Of a stretch of DNA of 52,767 nucleotides, positions 6,482-14,483 are shown in pieces. Source of the DNA: JAAZBA01 sp964461815 (GTDB taxonomy: Bacteria; Bacillota; Clostridia; Oscillospirales; QAMX01); NCBI GenBank assembly GCA_964461815.1, contig CAYWVF010000018.1, positions 1 through 52,767 on the forward strand, in the 5' to 3' direction. The position numbers and the translations under genes were made by a program. The notes under the pieces were generated by a model. That model made no database searches and was not told the DNA's origin. It worked only from the letters and a program-made list of their open reading frames with translations. Every line of letters begins with the position of its first letter. The first letter of the stretch is position 1.

Positions 6482-6510
6482 AAAAGGGCAGCAACTCAGC
6501 CACCCTTTTC
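6482..6510. terminator. Terminator-like hairpin after the hicB remnant
   Basis: AAAAGGG (6482-6488) pairs with CCCTTTT (6503-6509). It lies just after the hicB remnant and between two minus-strand cassettes, so it may stop transcription from the upstream cassette after C2. Confidence 0.5.
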
Positions 6511-6554
6511 TGCATGTAACATTGCCAATATCCGCACATTATCCTTGCAAAAGC

Positions 6555-6740
6555 TTATTCGCCTTTTTCTATCTTCTCCATGACCGCAGTCTTGATAAAT
6601 TCGCTCACGCTCATTCCTGCGTCAGCTGCTGCCGATTTTATCAGCTGCTCGTCAGCTTTTGGAAATAACACACGTGCGGTATAATAGTTTGCTTTTTTGT
6701 ACTCGGCAATATATTTGTTCTGATCAAATTTTTCCGACAT
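6555..6740 (-). CDS. Ribbon-helix-helix protein, cassette copy 2 (gene C2)
   Basis: A 61-residue protein from ATG 6740 (GAGGTGTAGT upstream). NYYTARVLFPKADEQLIKSA followed by GMSVSEFIKTAVMEKIEKG is a clear MetJ/Arc/CopG ribbon-helix-helix: a beta strand, then two helices with the usual Gly-Met-Ser turn. It is the last gene of the A2-B2-C2 operon and a paralogue of C1. It probably binds the operon's own operator. Confidence 0.8.
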   Translation of the reverse strand: MSEKFDQNKYIAEYKKANYYTARVLFPKADEQLIKSAAADAGMSVSEFIKTAVMEKIEKGE

Positions 6741-6762
6741 ACTACACCTCATTTATAATATC

Positions 6763-6864
6763 TTATTTCGTCTTTTTCTTATCTTTTATAATCATTCTTG
6801 TTATTATGACGATAGTCAATACGCTCACTACGATGCTGATAATGTCTATTATTACGTCTACCAT
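6763..6864 (-). CDS. 33-residue single-pass membrane peptide, cassette copy 2 (gene B2)
   Basis: The ATG at 6864 has a good AAGGAGAGAAAGT site. The peptide is one hydrophobic helix (VIIDIISIVVSVLTIVII) with a basic tail (KDKKKTK), the same build as B1 at the same cassette position. C2 begins 22 bases downstream. No family was recognised. Confidence 0.62.
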   Translation of the reverse strand: MVDVIIDIISIVVSVLTIVIITRMIIKDKKKTK

Positions 6865-6926
6865 ACTTTCTCTCCTTAAAACAATTGACAATTAGCTTTT
6901 TTTATAGTATCATATTATTGAGTAAC

Positions 6927-6948
6927 GGAGGGAGGTTATCCCTCCCTT
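6927..6948 (-). promoter_or_regulatory. Intercistronic hairpin after A2
   Basis: GGAGGGAGG and CCCTCCC face each other around TTAT, starting just after the A2 stop. It has the same position and G/C-rich build as the hairpin after A1, and again no U-run, so this is a conserved cassette feature rather than a simple terminator. Confidence 0.6.
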
Positions 6949-6950
6949 CG

Positions 6951-7070
6951 CTACTCATGAAGTTTCATGATTAAATCAACAACAGATTTAATCAGATTCA
7001 GAGCAGCGGTAGCCAAGATTATGGACTTGACAAGTAGGTCTTGGTTGCCGCTCTTCTTTTTCTTACTCAT
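6951..7070 (-). CDS. 39-residue basic-hydrophobic peptide, cassette copy 2 (gene A2)
   Basis: The ATG at 7070 follows GGGGAGGTGAAATT. The N-terminus MSKKKKSGNQ is basic, and the rest is amphipathic to hydrophobic (SIILATAALNLIKSVVDLIM). It aligns with A1 over the basic head and the ALNL motif. It has its own full consensus promoter at 7101-7129 and is likely expressed in the lysogen. A small membrane-active peptide is the best guess. Confidence 0.7.
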   Translation of the reverse strand: MSKKKKSGNQDLLVKSIILATAALNLIKSVVDLIMKLHE

Positions 7071-7100
7071 AATTTCACCTCCCCTTTCTCATCTGTATAT

Positions 7101-7129
7101 ATTATATCATATGGTAACCACAATGTCAA
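7101..7129 (-). promoter_or_regulatory. Consensus sigma-A promoter of cassette copy 2
   Basis: TTGACA (7124-7129), 17 bases, TATAAT (7101-7106) on the minus strand: an exact consensus, expected to be strong in the lysogen. Confidence 0.9.
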
Positions 7130-7167
7130 GATTTTTTGAAAAATAGTTTTGAAAAATGTACAAAAAC

Positions 7168-7198
7168 AAAAGAAGCACCCTTTCAGGGTGCTTCTTTT
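7168..7198. terminator. Terminator of the lysis operon
   Basis: AAAGAAGCACCC (7168-7180) pairs with GGGTGCTTCTTT (7186-7197) around TTTCA. It ends leftward late transcription after the gene at 7200, separating it from the conversion cassettes. Confidence 0.9.
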
Positions 7199-7199
7199 G

Positions 7200-7418
7200 T
7201 TAGAACAACTTCCCGAACATCGTTTCAAGCAGCATTGCAATAATGCCGCTGCACGTGAGCCATAATAGCTTTGTGATCGTTTTCAGCTGATTCTCGATCA
7301 CCGAGAGGCGTACGTTATCCTTGCCGAGCTTATTCTCCACTGCATCCGTTTTCAGTCCGCATTCTTCACGTGTCACGAAGACACCCTTGAGCAGCTTAAT
7401 GTCTTTCTCATCAATCAT
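7200..7418 (-). CDS. XhlA-like lysis accessory protein
   Basis: This 72-residue protein has a polar, coiled N-terminal half (VENKLGKDNVRLSVIENQLK) and one C-terminal membrane helix (LLWLTCSGIIAMLLETMFG). Haemolysin XhlA-type proteins of PBSX-like phages have this layout and work with a holin at the membrane. It overlaps the holin candidate by four bases. The family assignment is by shape and position. Confidence 0.55.
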   Translation of the reverse strand: MIDEKDIKLLKGVFVTREECGLKTDAVENKLGKDNVRLSVIENQLKTITKLLWLTCSGIIAMLLETMFGKLF

Positions 7419-7630
7419 TCTGCGGCTATCTCCTTTTGTGATTCAATTTTGTTCTGATTTTTTTGATGCTGAGTACCAAAATAGAAAGCAACCACGACGT
7501 TGTAAATCGTTCTAAACCACTCAGACGCACCTCCGTTAATTTCGAGGATGACAAATGTGGCCGTTAAAATCAGCGTAAGCAGTGACTTAACTGTCAAAAG
7601 GTCGGATATCTTATTTGCTAATGTTTTCAT
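7415..7630 (-). CDS. Putative phage holin
   Basis: A 71-residue protein with two hydrophobic stretches (SLLTLILTATFVILEI and TIYNVVVAFYFGTQ) and a polar, lysine-rich tail. Its place between the endolysin (overlap of four bases) and the XhlA-like gene is the standard lysis cassette position. The start ATG at 7630 is inside the endolysin stop region, suggesting coupled translation. Confidence 0.65.
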   Translation of the reverse strand: MKTLANKISDLLTVKSLLTLILTATFVILEINGGASEWFRTIYNVVVAFYFGTQHQKNQNKIESQKEIAAE

Positions 7631-8328
7631 GCTCTTTCCTCCTCCGAAATTTTCATCTGTTTTATTGCATTTTCTATTTCTTCTCGCATCCTGACAAGCG
7701 CACGATTAGCCATAATAGCAGCCTGATATCTGGGCACAAACTGCATTGGATATGCTCCGTCTGTTATACCGTTGCTTTTTGCCATTTCGACCTCTTTTTG
7801 CGCCCACTTTGGAACTCCTTGCTTCGTCTGTTCTAAAATATATTGGTCCATGTATGCCTTAAATGTTTCATAAGTCATGCTCTCGTCCTCCCATGATTTT
7901 ATAAAATTCTCAGGTGTGCCGTACTTTGATTTCAAGCTTTTTACGCTATTGTTCGGCAGAAATTCAGCCAGTTCGAGATGTGGCTTATCTACGAATGAGC
8001 GGAAGTCACCGCCCCAGAAAAGCCCTAAAGATTTGCCGATCTCACCGCACTTTTTAAAGAAGCCGTCACTATCGTCATAATCTTGTCCTTTAATATTACG
8101 ACAAAAGTCAAACGCCACGCCCCAGCAGTGAGGAGACATAGGGTATCGGCAATTTGTGACGATGCTGCCCGGTGCAGTTCTGCCTTTAGCGTACAATGCT
8201 TCCTGCTCTGCCTTAGTGCGGAATGTTTCCGTGACGAGTACATTTAATCCCGCTTCACGGCACTTTTTTTCAAACTCCGCTACAATTTCCTGTAGCTTTG
8301 GATGTAAAAGCGATTTGTTTCGGCTCAC
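7627..8328 (-). CDS. Endolysin: M15-type L-alanyl-D-glutamate peptidase
   Basis: This is a 233-residue peptidase with a VanY/M15C catalytic domain in residues 1-130. Zinc ligands are visible in SPHCWGVAFDF (His and Asp) and DKPHLEL (His). It should cleave the stem peptide of peptidoglycan for host lysis. The C-terminal half (KWAQKEVEMAKSNGITDG) looks like an SLH-type wall-binding segment. The start was chosen as GTG 8328 because GGGAGGTAGCGGA precedes it and it overlaps the upstream TGA (GTGA). An ATG at 8370 would lie inside the upstream gene with no ribosome site. Confidence 0.88.
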   Translation of the reverse strand: MSRNKSLLHPKLQEIVAEFEKKCREAGLNVLVTETFRTKAEQEALYAKGRTAPGSIVTNCRYPMSPHCWGVAFDFCRNIKGQDYDDSDGFFKKCGEIGKSLGLFWGGDFRSFVDKPHLELAEFLPNNSVKSLKSKYGTPENFIKSWEDESMTYETFKAYMDQYILEQTKQGVPKWAQKEVEMAKSNGITDGAYPMQFVPRYQAAIMANRALVRMREEIENAIKQMKISEEERA

Positions 8329-8942
8329 TCCGCTACCTCCCACAAAGCCGGGGTAGTATCGGGAGTCCAATCAGCTTGTGTCGTATGCGCTTGAATGCAC
8401 TTGTACAGCGTATCCTCGTAACGGCGATGCATACCGACTGTGACAGCTTCGCCTGACTTCCATTTAGGGTAAAGCAGTGCTGCACTCTGAGCGTCCGCAT
8501 TCTCCTGTGTCAGGCTGCTCATGGCTTTCTCGATCACTGTTCTGAGGTATTCAGCCTGTGCAGCGGTCAGCGTTACGCTTTCGCCATCCTCCGCACCTAA
8601 GAGAATATTTTTAATCTCGTCAGAAGCTTTCATGTGCTCGATCTCAAGCTCGTCCTCTGTCTTTTTGCTCATCGTCACGGAAAACGTACCGTCACGATGG
8701 TCTATAATATTACCCGCTATGCAATATTCCGTAAGTACAGCTATGATCTCCGTTCCGTTCTCGTCCGCAGTCACGTTCTCATACTGCGCTCCGTCACGAA
8801 ACAGCAGCTCCACCTCCGCATACGTAGCTTTAAGCTTAAATTCCATTGACACCCTGTTTCGTCCACGGATAAAGCAGCTCACGAATCTGCTTGATATGAT
8901 ATCAACATTTACTGCCTTATCTCCATCCTTGAATCTCAGCAT
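8325..8942 (-). CDS. Tail-associated protein with C-terminal carbohydrate-binding module
   Basis: A 205-residue protein. The last 50 residues (YPKWKSGEAVTVGMHRRYED then WTPDTTPALWEV) match the chitin-binding-type CBM5/12 fold, with its conserved W and P-x-x-x-P-A-L-W pattern. This is common at the C-terminus of phage tail or host-recognition proteins. The N-terminal part may attach to the tail. It is followed directly by the endolysin and preceded by the glycine-rich fibre gene. Confidence 0.7.
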   Translation of the reverse strand: MLRFKDGDKAVNVDIISSRFVSCFIRGRNRVSMEFKLKATYAEVELLFRDGAQYENVTADENGTEIIAVLTEYCIAGNIIDHRDGTFSVTMSKKTEDELEIEHMKASDEIKNILLGAEDGESVTLTAAQAEYLRTVIEKAMSSLTQENADAQSAALLYPKWKSGEAVTVGMHRRYEDTLYKCIQAHTTQADWTPDTTPALWEVAE

Positions 8943-8945
8943 TTC

Positions 8946-9776
8946 TTATACCTCCTCGTATGATATCTTCTGTATTTTGACCGCACCCTTAGTGCCGTTG
9001 CTGCCGGCTGTTGGGTCTACTTCAGTTTCACTATTATTACTATTCGTAATAGAGCCGCCGTCACCGCCCTTGCCGCCCTTGCCGCGTCCCGAGCCGTTAC
9101 CGCCGCCTGTACCTCCTGTGCCGCCTGTAGCCGTGTTTCCGTTATTTCTACGTGCACTTTCACCATCACTGCCAGCCGCACCGCCTGTAGTGCCGCCTGC
9201 GCCGCCTGTAGCAGTAGCATTAGGCGAGCTTGCAGCTCTGCCGCCGCCTGTGCCGCCGGACGCCGTGAAGTCGCCGAACGATGAGCTGCTGCCATCAGTA
9301 CCGTTCTGTGAACCGAATGTTGAAGAACCGCTACCGCCGTTACCACCGCTTCCACGATTACCGACAGTAGCCGTATACACCGCATCGGCAGTCAGTCCGA
9401 GCAGCACGGTCACGACAGCACCTGCACCGCCTCCGCCGCCACCTGCACCGCTGTACATATTATAACCATTTGTGTACGCATCACAGCCGCCGCCACCGCC
9501 TGCACCGCCTCCGATGATCGTGATTTGATACACACCTGTCTCCGGAACAGTCCAGTCTGATGTGTTATTTTTCGTCCACTCTGTCGTGCCGCTGTAATCA
9601 ATAAACTTTACATACCAATACCCATCAGTATGTAAGCCGTTTTCCGGGTAACTATCATTATTGCCGTACACATCACCTATGTACTCATCAAGTGACCCAT
9701 CGTCATTGGCACTGAATTTCAGGAAGCGTACCGGGCTGCTATCTGAGCCGAAGCCCATTCTTCGTGACAGTCTCAT
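8946..9776 (-). CDS. Glycine-rich tail fibre/adhesin
   Basis: A 276-residue protein. The N-terminal third is non-repetitive and likely an attachment domain. From about residue 80 it becomes Gly-rich, with many GG-x-GG runs (GGAGGGGGCD and similar). Such stretches form polyglycine type II helix bundles in phage tip adhesins. It lies downstream of two other fibre genes, four bases from the next. The pattern of GC-rich codon repeats is confined to the Gly-rich part. Confidence 0.7.
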   Translation of the reverse strand: MRLSRRMGFGSDSSPVRFLKFSANDDGSLDEYIGDVYGNNDSYPENGLHTDGYWYVKFIDYSGTTEWTKNNTSDWTVPETGVYQITIIGGGAGGGGGCDAYTNGYNMYSGAGGGGGGAGAVVTVLLGLTADAVYTATVGNRGSGGNGGSGSSTFGSQNGTDGSSSSFGDFTASGGTGGGRAASSPNATATGGAGGTTGGAAGSDGESARRNNGNTATGGTGGTGGGNGSGRGKGGKGGDGGSITNSNNSETEVDPTAGSNGTKGAVKIQKISYEEV

Positions 9777-9779
9777 AAC

Positions 9780-10682
9780 TCAAACCCCCTCTATACTGCC
9801 CGTTAGCAGCCACGCATTGGCGGCAAGCTGCTTTAGCACCGCAGCAGTATACTGCCCACCAACCATTAGCGCACTGTCCTTTGAGCTTACAGTCACGCCG
9901 TCAGTCGCAGCTATTGTAACGCTGCCCTCACCGTACTGCACTATTTCAAGCTCAGTACCTACAGATAACACACTGCTGCCGGGGACAGTGATAGTTATTG
10001 CAGCCGAGTTCGAGCATACGAGACATTTCCCGGCATGAGCAGCCGTAAGCGTAAGGCTCGCCGTTACCGCTACGATATCGGAGCTTGCCTGTTCTGCTTT
10101 GACCTTGCCTGACACAAGGTCGGCTTTTGCCGAGAAAAGAGTGCTGTGTGCTGAGCTGCTTTCGTTGTGCTCGCTTACAAATTCATCAAAGCTCACGCAG
10201 TATTTCCACACCGCTGCGCTCGGCGCACCGCCTGTAGTACATTTATACACGTTCCCCAGAGCTGTATTTAGATAATAATCGCCCTGCTTTGCCGAGGCTA
10301 TGCCGGAGTCGGACGCTGTGATCGTCTCGCCCTCGCCCGTGATCGCTGTACCGCTGTACCATTTCGTACCGTCCTCTCCTGCAAGTGCTGCCAGCTGCTC
10401 GTCTGTAAAATCATCATATGTAAAAGCGTCACCCTTTTCGTTCAAAGCGCCGTGATCCTGCCACTGCCTATGTACACTGTCGTAAATATACACGCTGTAC
10501 GGCAATGTCTGACCGATAGTATATGCATCACCGCCCTGCGGACGCGGTACAGCCGATGTCAAAGCCGTAAGCGTATCAAAATGACCATGTATCAGCAGCG
10601 CACTGACCGTCTGAGGCTCAAGATATGCGTTGTATTCCTTAAATTCCTCTGTGAGAGGATCATATACCGTAAGTATCGACAT
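9780..10682 (-). CDS. Tail fibre protein
   Basis: A 300-residue protein between two Gly-rich fibre genes. The N-terminal part (TVYDPLTEEFKEYNAYL) and the middle segment (GDAYTIGQTLPYSVYIYD) match the small beta domains seen in phage tail-fibre shafts. The C-terminal 80 residues form a beta-rich segment with hydrophobic strands (KCLVCSNSAAITITVPGS) typical of head or tip domains. It may trimerise. The receptor is unknown. Confidence 0.65.
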   Translation of the reverse strand: MSILTVYDPLTEEFKEYNAYLEPQTVSALLIHGHFDTLTALTSAVPRPQGGDAYTIGQTLPYSVYIYDSVHRQWQDHGALNEKGDAFTYDDFTDEQLAALAGEDGTKWYSGTAITGEGETITASDSGIASAKQGDYYLNTALGNVYKCTTGGAPSAAVWKYCVSFDEFVSEHNESSSAHSTLFSAKADLVSGKVKAEQASSDIVAVTASLTLTAAHAGKCLVCSNSAAITITVPGSSVLSVGTELEIVQYGEGSVTIAATDGVTVSSKDSALMVGGQYTAAVLKQLAANAWLLTGSIEGV

Positions 10683-10685
10683 TTC

Positions 10686-11948
10686 CTATTCCTCCTCTGC
10701 TCGCTGCTCTGCGTAGATCAATATGACGCCCTGTTTTCCCGCTCCGTACGTACCTGAGCTTCCTCCGGTGTCGTTTCTGTCTATTTCATTGCCGACTACG
10801 TGACTTTTGACGATACTGCCGCCTTTGCCGGGGTTTCCTCCCGTACCGCCCCAACGTGTAGCATCACCGCCGTTACCGCCGTTGCCGGCAGGAAGCAACG
10901 TATCACATACCTTAGTGCCATTGCCGCCATCGCCGCCGTTACCTCCGTTTCCACCATCACCGCCGTTACCGCCCGGAAGCCCCGGACGGCAGCGATAAAT
11001 AGCATAGCCGGTGCTGCCCTCTGAAAGATACGCTCCTGCGCCGGCTCCCTTGCCGCCGTCACCGCCCTGAGCTACTCCCGTACCGCCGTCACCTCCGCCA
11101 GTTCTCGCCGTCGGTACTGTGCCTGAAGCAAGAGTATAATCTGCTGATGTGAGCCCTGTGCCCTCTTTCTCCCATTTCAGCCTCGTCAGCCCCTGTCCCG
11201 GTCTGCCGCCGCTGCCGCCGATATAGCCGTCACCTCCGTTACCGCCGTCTGTTTCCTGAACAGTCTCGTTTTTCCCCGGTGCAGCGTCACCGCCCTTACC
11301 GCCGATAAAGCCATCACTGCCGTCACTGCCTGCCGTACCGTCAGCACCGTATATCACTGTATAATCCTCGTACGGAGGGTTGAACTGTCCTCCGAATTCC
11401 GCTTCCGTTATCTTCCACGGGTAATACATCGTATTGTCATACGGATTATAATAGTGGTCGAGATCGGCAGCCTTGACCTCCGACGGCTGCACCGTATATT
11501 CTCCAAATGTCGTTGTACGTGCCTGCATTGTCCCTCCGGCTGTTCCTACCGAAAAATCTATCTCGTCTCCCGGAGTTACAGCAAGATTTCTTATGAATCT
11601 GCAATCCGACAACGCACCGTCATACCCCGACTTACCGCCCGACACCATGAACACGTCTACCTGCGTGATCTCAGACGGTACAGTCCACGTTCCGGTTGCA
11701 GCAGTGAGCGTTGCAAGCGGTGTCTTCGGCTCTGCTCCCAGCCCTATGATATAGTCACGCAGCGTCTTTTTCAGGATGTTGAACAAGCCCTGCTGACCTC
11801 CGTGACTTGTATACGTCTGACCGCTGGATATCGACTTGAATTTGACAAGTCCCTCTGTAGTCAGATTATTCCTGTAAAGCCTCTGATACTCTCTCGCCTC
11901 GTCTACCATGTCCTTAGGCAAAAGCTTCGCATATATACTTACAGCCAT
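10686..11948 (-). CDS. Large glycine-rich tail fibre/host-recognition protein
   Basis: A 420-residue protein. Residues 1-75 are likely the baseplate-attachment part (KFKSISSGQTYTSHGGQQGL). Residues 80-210 hold a beta domain. From about residue 210, Gly-Gly-x repeats dominate (GGNGGDGGNGGNGGDGGNG), consistent with a polyglycine-II sandwich domain as in phage adhesins. The start overlaps the stop of the upstream gene by ten bases. It shares the repeat type with the protein at 8946-9776. Confidence 0.7.
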   Translation of the reverse strand: MAVSIYAKLLPKDMVDEAREYQRLYRNNLTTEGLVKFKSISSGQTYTSHGGQQGLFNILKKTLRDYIIGLGAEPKTPLATLTAATGTWTVPSEITQVDVFMVSGGKSGYDGALSDCRFIRNLAVTPGDEIDFSVGTAGGTMQARTTTFGEYTVQPSEVKAADLDHYYNPYDNTMYYPWKITEAEFGGQFNPPYEDYTVIYGADGTAGSDGSDGFIGGKGGDAAPGKNETVQETDGGNGGDGYIGGSGGRPGQGLTRLKWEKEGTGLTSADYTLASGTVPTARTGGGDGGTGVAQGGDGGKGAGAGAYLSEGSTGYAIYRCRPGLPGGNGGDGGNGGNGGDGGNGTKVCDTLLPAGNGGNGGDATRWGGTGGNPGKGGSIVKSHVVGNEIDRNDTGGSSGTYGAGKQGVILIYAEQRAEEE

Positions 11949-12457
11949 CCTCCGCTACCTCCCTGTAAGAAAAAATCATATCCGTAAAATGACGCACCCC
12001 AGAAGCCCCTCAGCGGCTGCGGCGGATATGTGTTTAATACTATCTCCATATTCACAGGCACTATAGCCCGTATTGCTCGAAGCACCGCTTCGTGTGCATC
12101 ATCATCACACACAACTATAAGCTGCTGCTCTCGCTCGTCAATAAACGCTTCGTAGCTGTCACATACGTTTTCCAGTGCTTCCTCAAGCCTCGCATATGTC
12201 AGTGCTTCACGTGCTCCGTACAGCTTCATAAGTCTCTCACGGCGCTGTGAAAGCTCAAGCTCCACAGGTGTAAGCCCCAGAAATTCCTCGAGCTCGGCTA
12301 TAGCCGCTTCATCTGCCGTAAGTATGAAGCGGCTCCTTGTCATAGCATCGATCTCGTCCGGGATAGCCGATAATGTCACGTTCTCACTGTCCCATATCTG
12401 CTTTAGATCCTCGACTGTACGCAGAAATTCAGGTACATACTGCTTTATATCAACCAT
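11939..12457 (-). CDS. Baseplate wedge protein of the YmfQ/DUF2313 type
   Basis: A 172-residue protein directly downstream of baseplate J, with which it overlaps by eight bases. Position and the early motif (YVPEFLRTVEDLKQIWDSEN), plus a region with LSQRRERLMKLYGAREALTY, fit the gpI/YmfQ family that links the baseplate to the fibres. The C-terminus is aromatic and Gly-rich (GFWGASFYGYDFF). Confidence 0.75.
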   Translation of the reverse strand: MVDIKQYVPEFLRTVEDLKQIWDSENVTLSAIPDEIDAMTRSRFILTADEAAIAELEEFLGLTPVELELSQRRERLMKLYGAREALTYARLEEALENVCDSYEAFIDEREQQLIVVCDDDAHEAVLRAIRAIVPVNMEIVLNTYPPQPLRGFWGASFYGYDFFLQGGSGGWL

Positions 12458-13577
12458 TCAGCGTTACACCTCCCATTACAGGCACCTGCTGCCGCTCATG
12501 ATCCTGTATAAACGTAATGTCGGACGTGCTGCCGTTGATCTTCATGTTCCGCACGTCACGCACACCTGTTATATTCATCAGCTCAACAAATATCTGCGAA
12601 TAGTACAGCTTCAGAGCATATTCAGCCGTGTTTGCTTCACGCTCAACATCCCACGTGCGGCGAAGTCTGCGTAAATAATCGTCTATCGAACGCTCCGCAA
12701 GAGCTGTTACCGACGTAATGTCAGCTCCGCTATTAAGCACCACATCGGCATTGACCTCGATATTATACGCATCCGCGCCCTTTACAAGCACCTGATGTCC
12801 TATAGGAGCTATCCCCGCTCCCTCATTTAGCGTATATGGGCAAAGCTCAAGCTGCACCTCGTCAATTATGCTCTGCTCCGGCACATCATAGCTGCGGTCG
12901 AGTATCGCTATCTTTACGCTGCCGCCTCCAATGTACGCAGGATATATCTGCACCGCTCCGACGTTGTAGAGCGACAATACACGCTGCTTGTAGTCGGCGA
13001 AATTACCGCCGTACGGCGTAGTTGTCACCTTGAGAATGTAGCGCCTCAGAAGGCTCTCGTCATCCTCCTCATCTCTTCCCGGGCTCAGTATGTCACCCAG
13101 TACAGCCGTGCCCGGCGACGTTGGATCATCCTCATTTTGAAGCGCACCGAAATAGTTGTTTCCAACATCCCCGGCTGTAGTGCATACCAGCTGATACACT
13201 CCATCCTCGATATGCGACCGAACGACATAAACAAGGCTGTCCTCTCCGTCCAGTGTGCTGTAGGATGAGCCTATCGGTATTATCGCATCCTCGCCGCCCG
13301 GCTCGGTAAACGTTCCCCTACGCACCGCATATTCCGCAGGCTTCCTCGTAAGTCCTACCTCAAACGCCTTAAGGTCAAGCCACTTGCCCCTTGCAGTCTG
13401 CACGCTTGTATTTTTATAGCACTCCGCAATCTGCAAATACAGCTTTTCAAGCTCTACCGCCGCAGGTGCAAGTGCGTCATATATTATACTTCCCTCACGC
13501 TTATCCAGTGTGTCCGGAATACGTGATAACATATCATTTGAAATGATATCAAACGTATATTTATCATGAGACTCCAT
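12450..13577 (-). CDS. Baseplate protein J (XkdT-like)
   Basis: A 375-residue baseplate assembly protein of contractile-tail phages. It shows the family's opening (RIPDTLDKREGSIIYDALAP), central LLRRYILKVTTTPYGGNFAD and IYPAYIGGGSVKIAILD. The length is typical. It lies between the XkdS-like and YmfQ-like genes, as in PBSX-type phages. Confidence 0.9.
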   Translation of the reverse strand: MESHDKYTFDIISNDMLSRIPDTLDKREGSIIYDALAPAAVELEKLYLQIAECYKNTSVQTARGKWLDLKAFEVGLTRKPAEYAVRRGTFTEPGGEDAIIPIGSSYSTLDGEDSLVYVVRSHIEDGVYQLVCTTAGDVGNNYFGALQNEDDPTSPGTAVLGDILSPGRDEEDDESLLRRYILKVTTTPYGGNFADYKQRVLSLYNVGAVQIYPAYIGGGSVKIAILDRSYDVPEQSIIDEVQLELCPYTLNEGAGIAPIGHQVLVKGADAYNIEVNADVVLNSGADITSVTALAERSIDDYLRRLRRTWDVEREANTAEYALKLYYSQIFVELMNITGVRDVRNMKINGSTSDITFIQDHERQQVPVMGGVTLNG

Positions 13578-13581
13578 TTTT

Positions 13582-13989
13582 CTACCCCTCCCATGTAAAT
13601 CGGAGCGGCTCTGTTTCTCCGAATATTGTTTCAGCCGTGAACGTTACCGTCATGCTGCTGCCGCTTTTCTCAAAGCTAAAGTCCTTCACAGTCAGTACAC
13701 GCTCATCACTCGTCACAGCTTCCTCTATTCTCTTCTGTATCACCGCATAGACATATACATGCTCCTGACCTATAAGGTCCTCCGTTCTGAGTCCGTAGCT
13801 TTTGTATATCGGATATGCGTTCTGCTCTGTCAACAGCATTTTCTGTATCGCCTGACCCATAGCCTCAGCACCGTCAATAAACCGCCACAGTCGGTTTTTA
13901 TCAAGCTTAAGACCGTATGTAAGCGTAGGCTGATACGTTTTCCCGCTTCTCTGTATCGCATACGACTCCGGTAAATATGTACCTCTCAC
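13582..13989 (-). CDS. Baseplate protein of the XkdS/DUF2634 type
   Basis: 135 residues from GTG 13989, which follows GGAGGACACAAA and overlaps the upstream TGA. A longer ATG frame would run through the neighbouring gene. Motifs YGLKLDKNRLWRFIDGAEAM and LRTEDLIGQEHVYVYAVI fit the gp25-like/W lysozyme-fold baseplate family of Gram-positive myophages. It sits in the standard XkdR-XkdS-XkdT order. Confidence 0.78.
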   Translation of the reverse strand: MRGTYLPESYAIQRSGKTYQPTLTYGLKLDKNRLWRFIDGAEAMGQAIQKMLLTEQNAYPIYKSYGLRTEDLIGQEHVYVYAVIQKRIEEAVTSDERVLTVKDFSFEKSGSSMTVTFTAETIFGETEPLRFTWEG

Positions 13990-14432
13990 TTTGTGTCCTC
14001 CGCATCGTAAAGCTTTGACAGCGCTATGTACTGCTTGCCTCCCGCTACTCTCAGCATAAGAAGTATATCGCCATCGTAAAGCTTTTCCTGCAGCGTAAAG
14101 CATTCATCACAATGCGGACGTATCGGATTCGGTAAGCCGTATCTTGTACGGAACGGCTCGTCCGGGTGCTGCCTTCGTCCTGCGACACCCGACACGAGAT
14201 CCGGCGGTACCGCTCCGCCGTGATCGTGTGCCAAAAGCAGAGTCCGGCATACAAGCGACTCTGTATACATCACCTCATTAGCTGCATCTACCTTTACACT
14301 CTGTCCGCTGCCTGTGTAGATGAGGATATAGCCTGCCCCACTGTAATATGTGCCTATGCAAAAATCAGCTCTCAGCTGTGATTTATCGTATTTTTCCGCT
14401 GCTGCCATAAGTGCCGCCGCAAGATTTGACAT
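13986..14432 (-). CDS. Baseplate protein of the XkdR/DUF2577 type
   Basis: A 148-residue protein, in the usual place between XkdQ and XkdS. It contains the OB-like strand LRVAGGKQYIALSKLYD at its C-terminus and two Cys near the centre (PHCDECF), as seen in DUF2577 proteins, which are probably spike-related. Confidence 0.75.
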   Translation of the reverse strand: MSNLAAALMAAAEKYDKSQLRADFCIGTYYSGAGYILIYTGSGQSVKVDAANEVMYTESLVCRTLLLAHDHGGAVPPDLVSGVAGRRQHPDEPFRTRYGLPNPIRPHCDECFTLQEKLYDGDILLMLRVAGGKQYIALSKLYDAEDTK

Positions 14433-14483
14433 AATTCTTTACCTCCTCTATTTTTTGATAGAATTATGATTCGTCCTCCCTCT

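Noticed and set aside
8521..9465. Plus-strand open frame with Pro-rich repeats
   Set aside because: The Pro repeats are the reverse complement of Gly codons in the fibre gene; no start signals.
9050..11340. Short repeats of CCGCCGTTACCGCC type that suggest a CRISPR or minisatellite
   Set aside because: They follow the codon frame as Gly-Gly-x repeats, with no constant repeat-spacer spacing.
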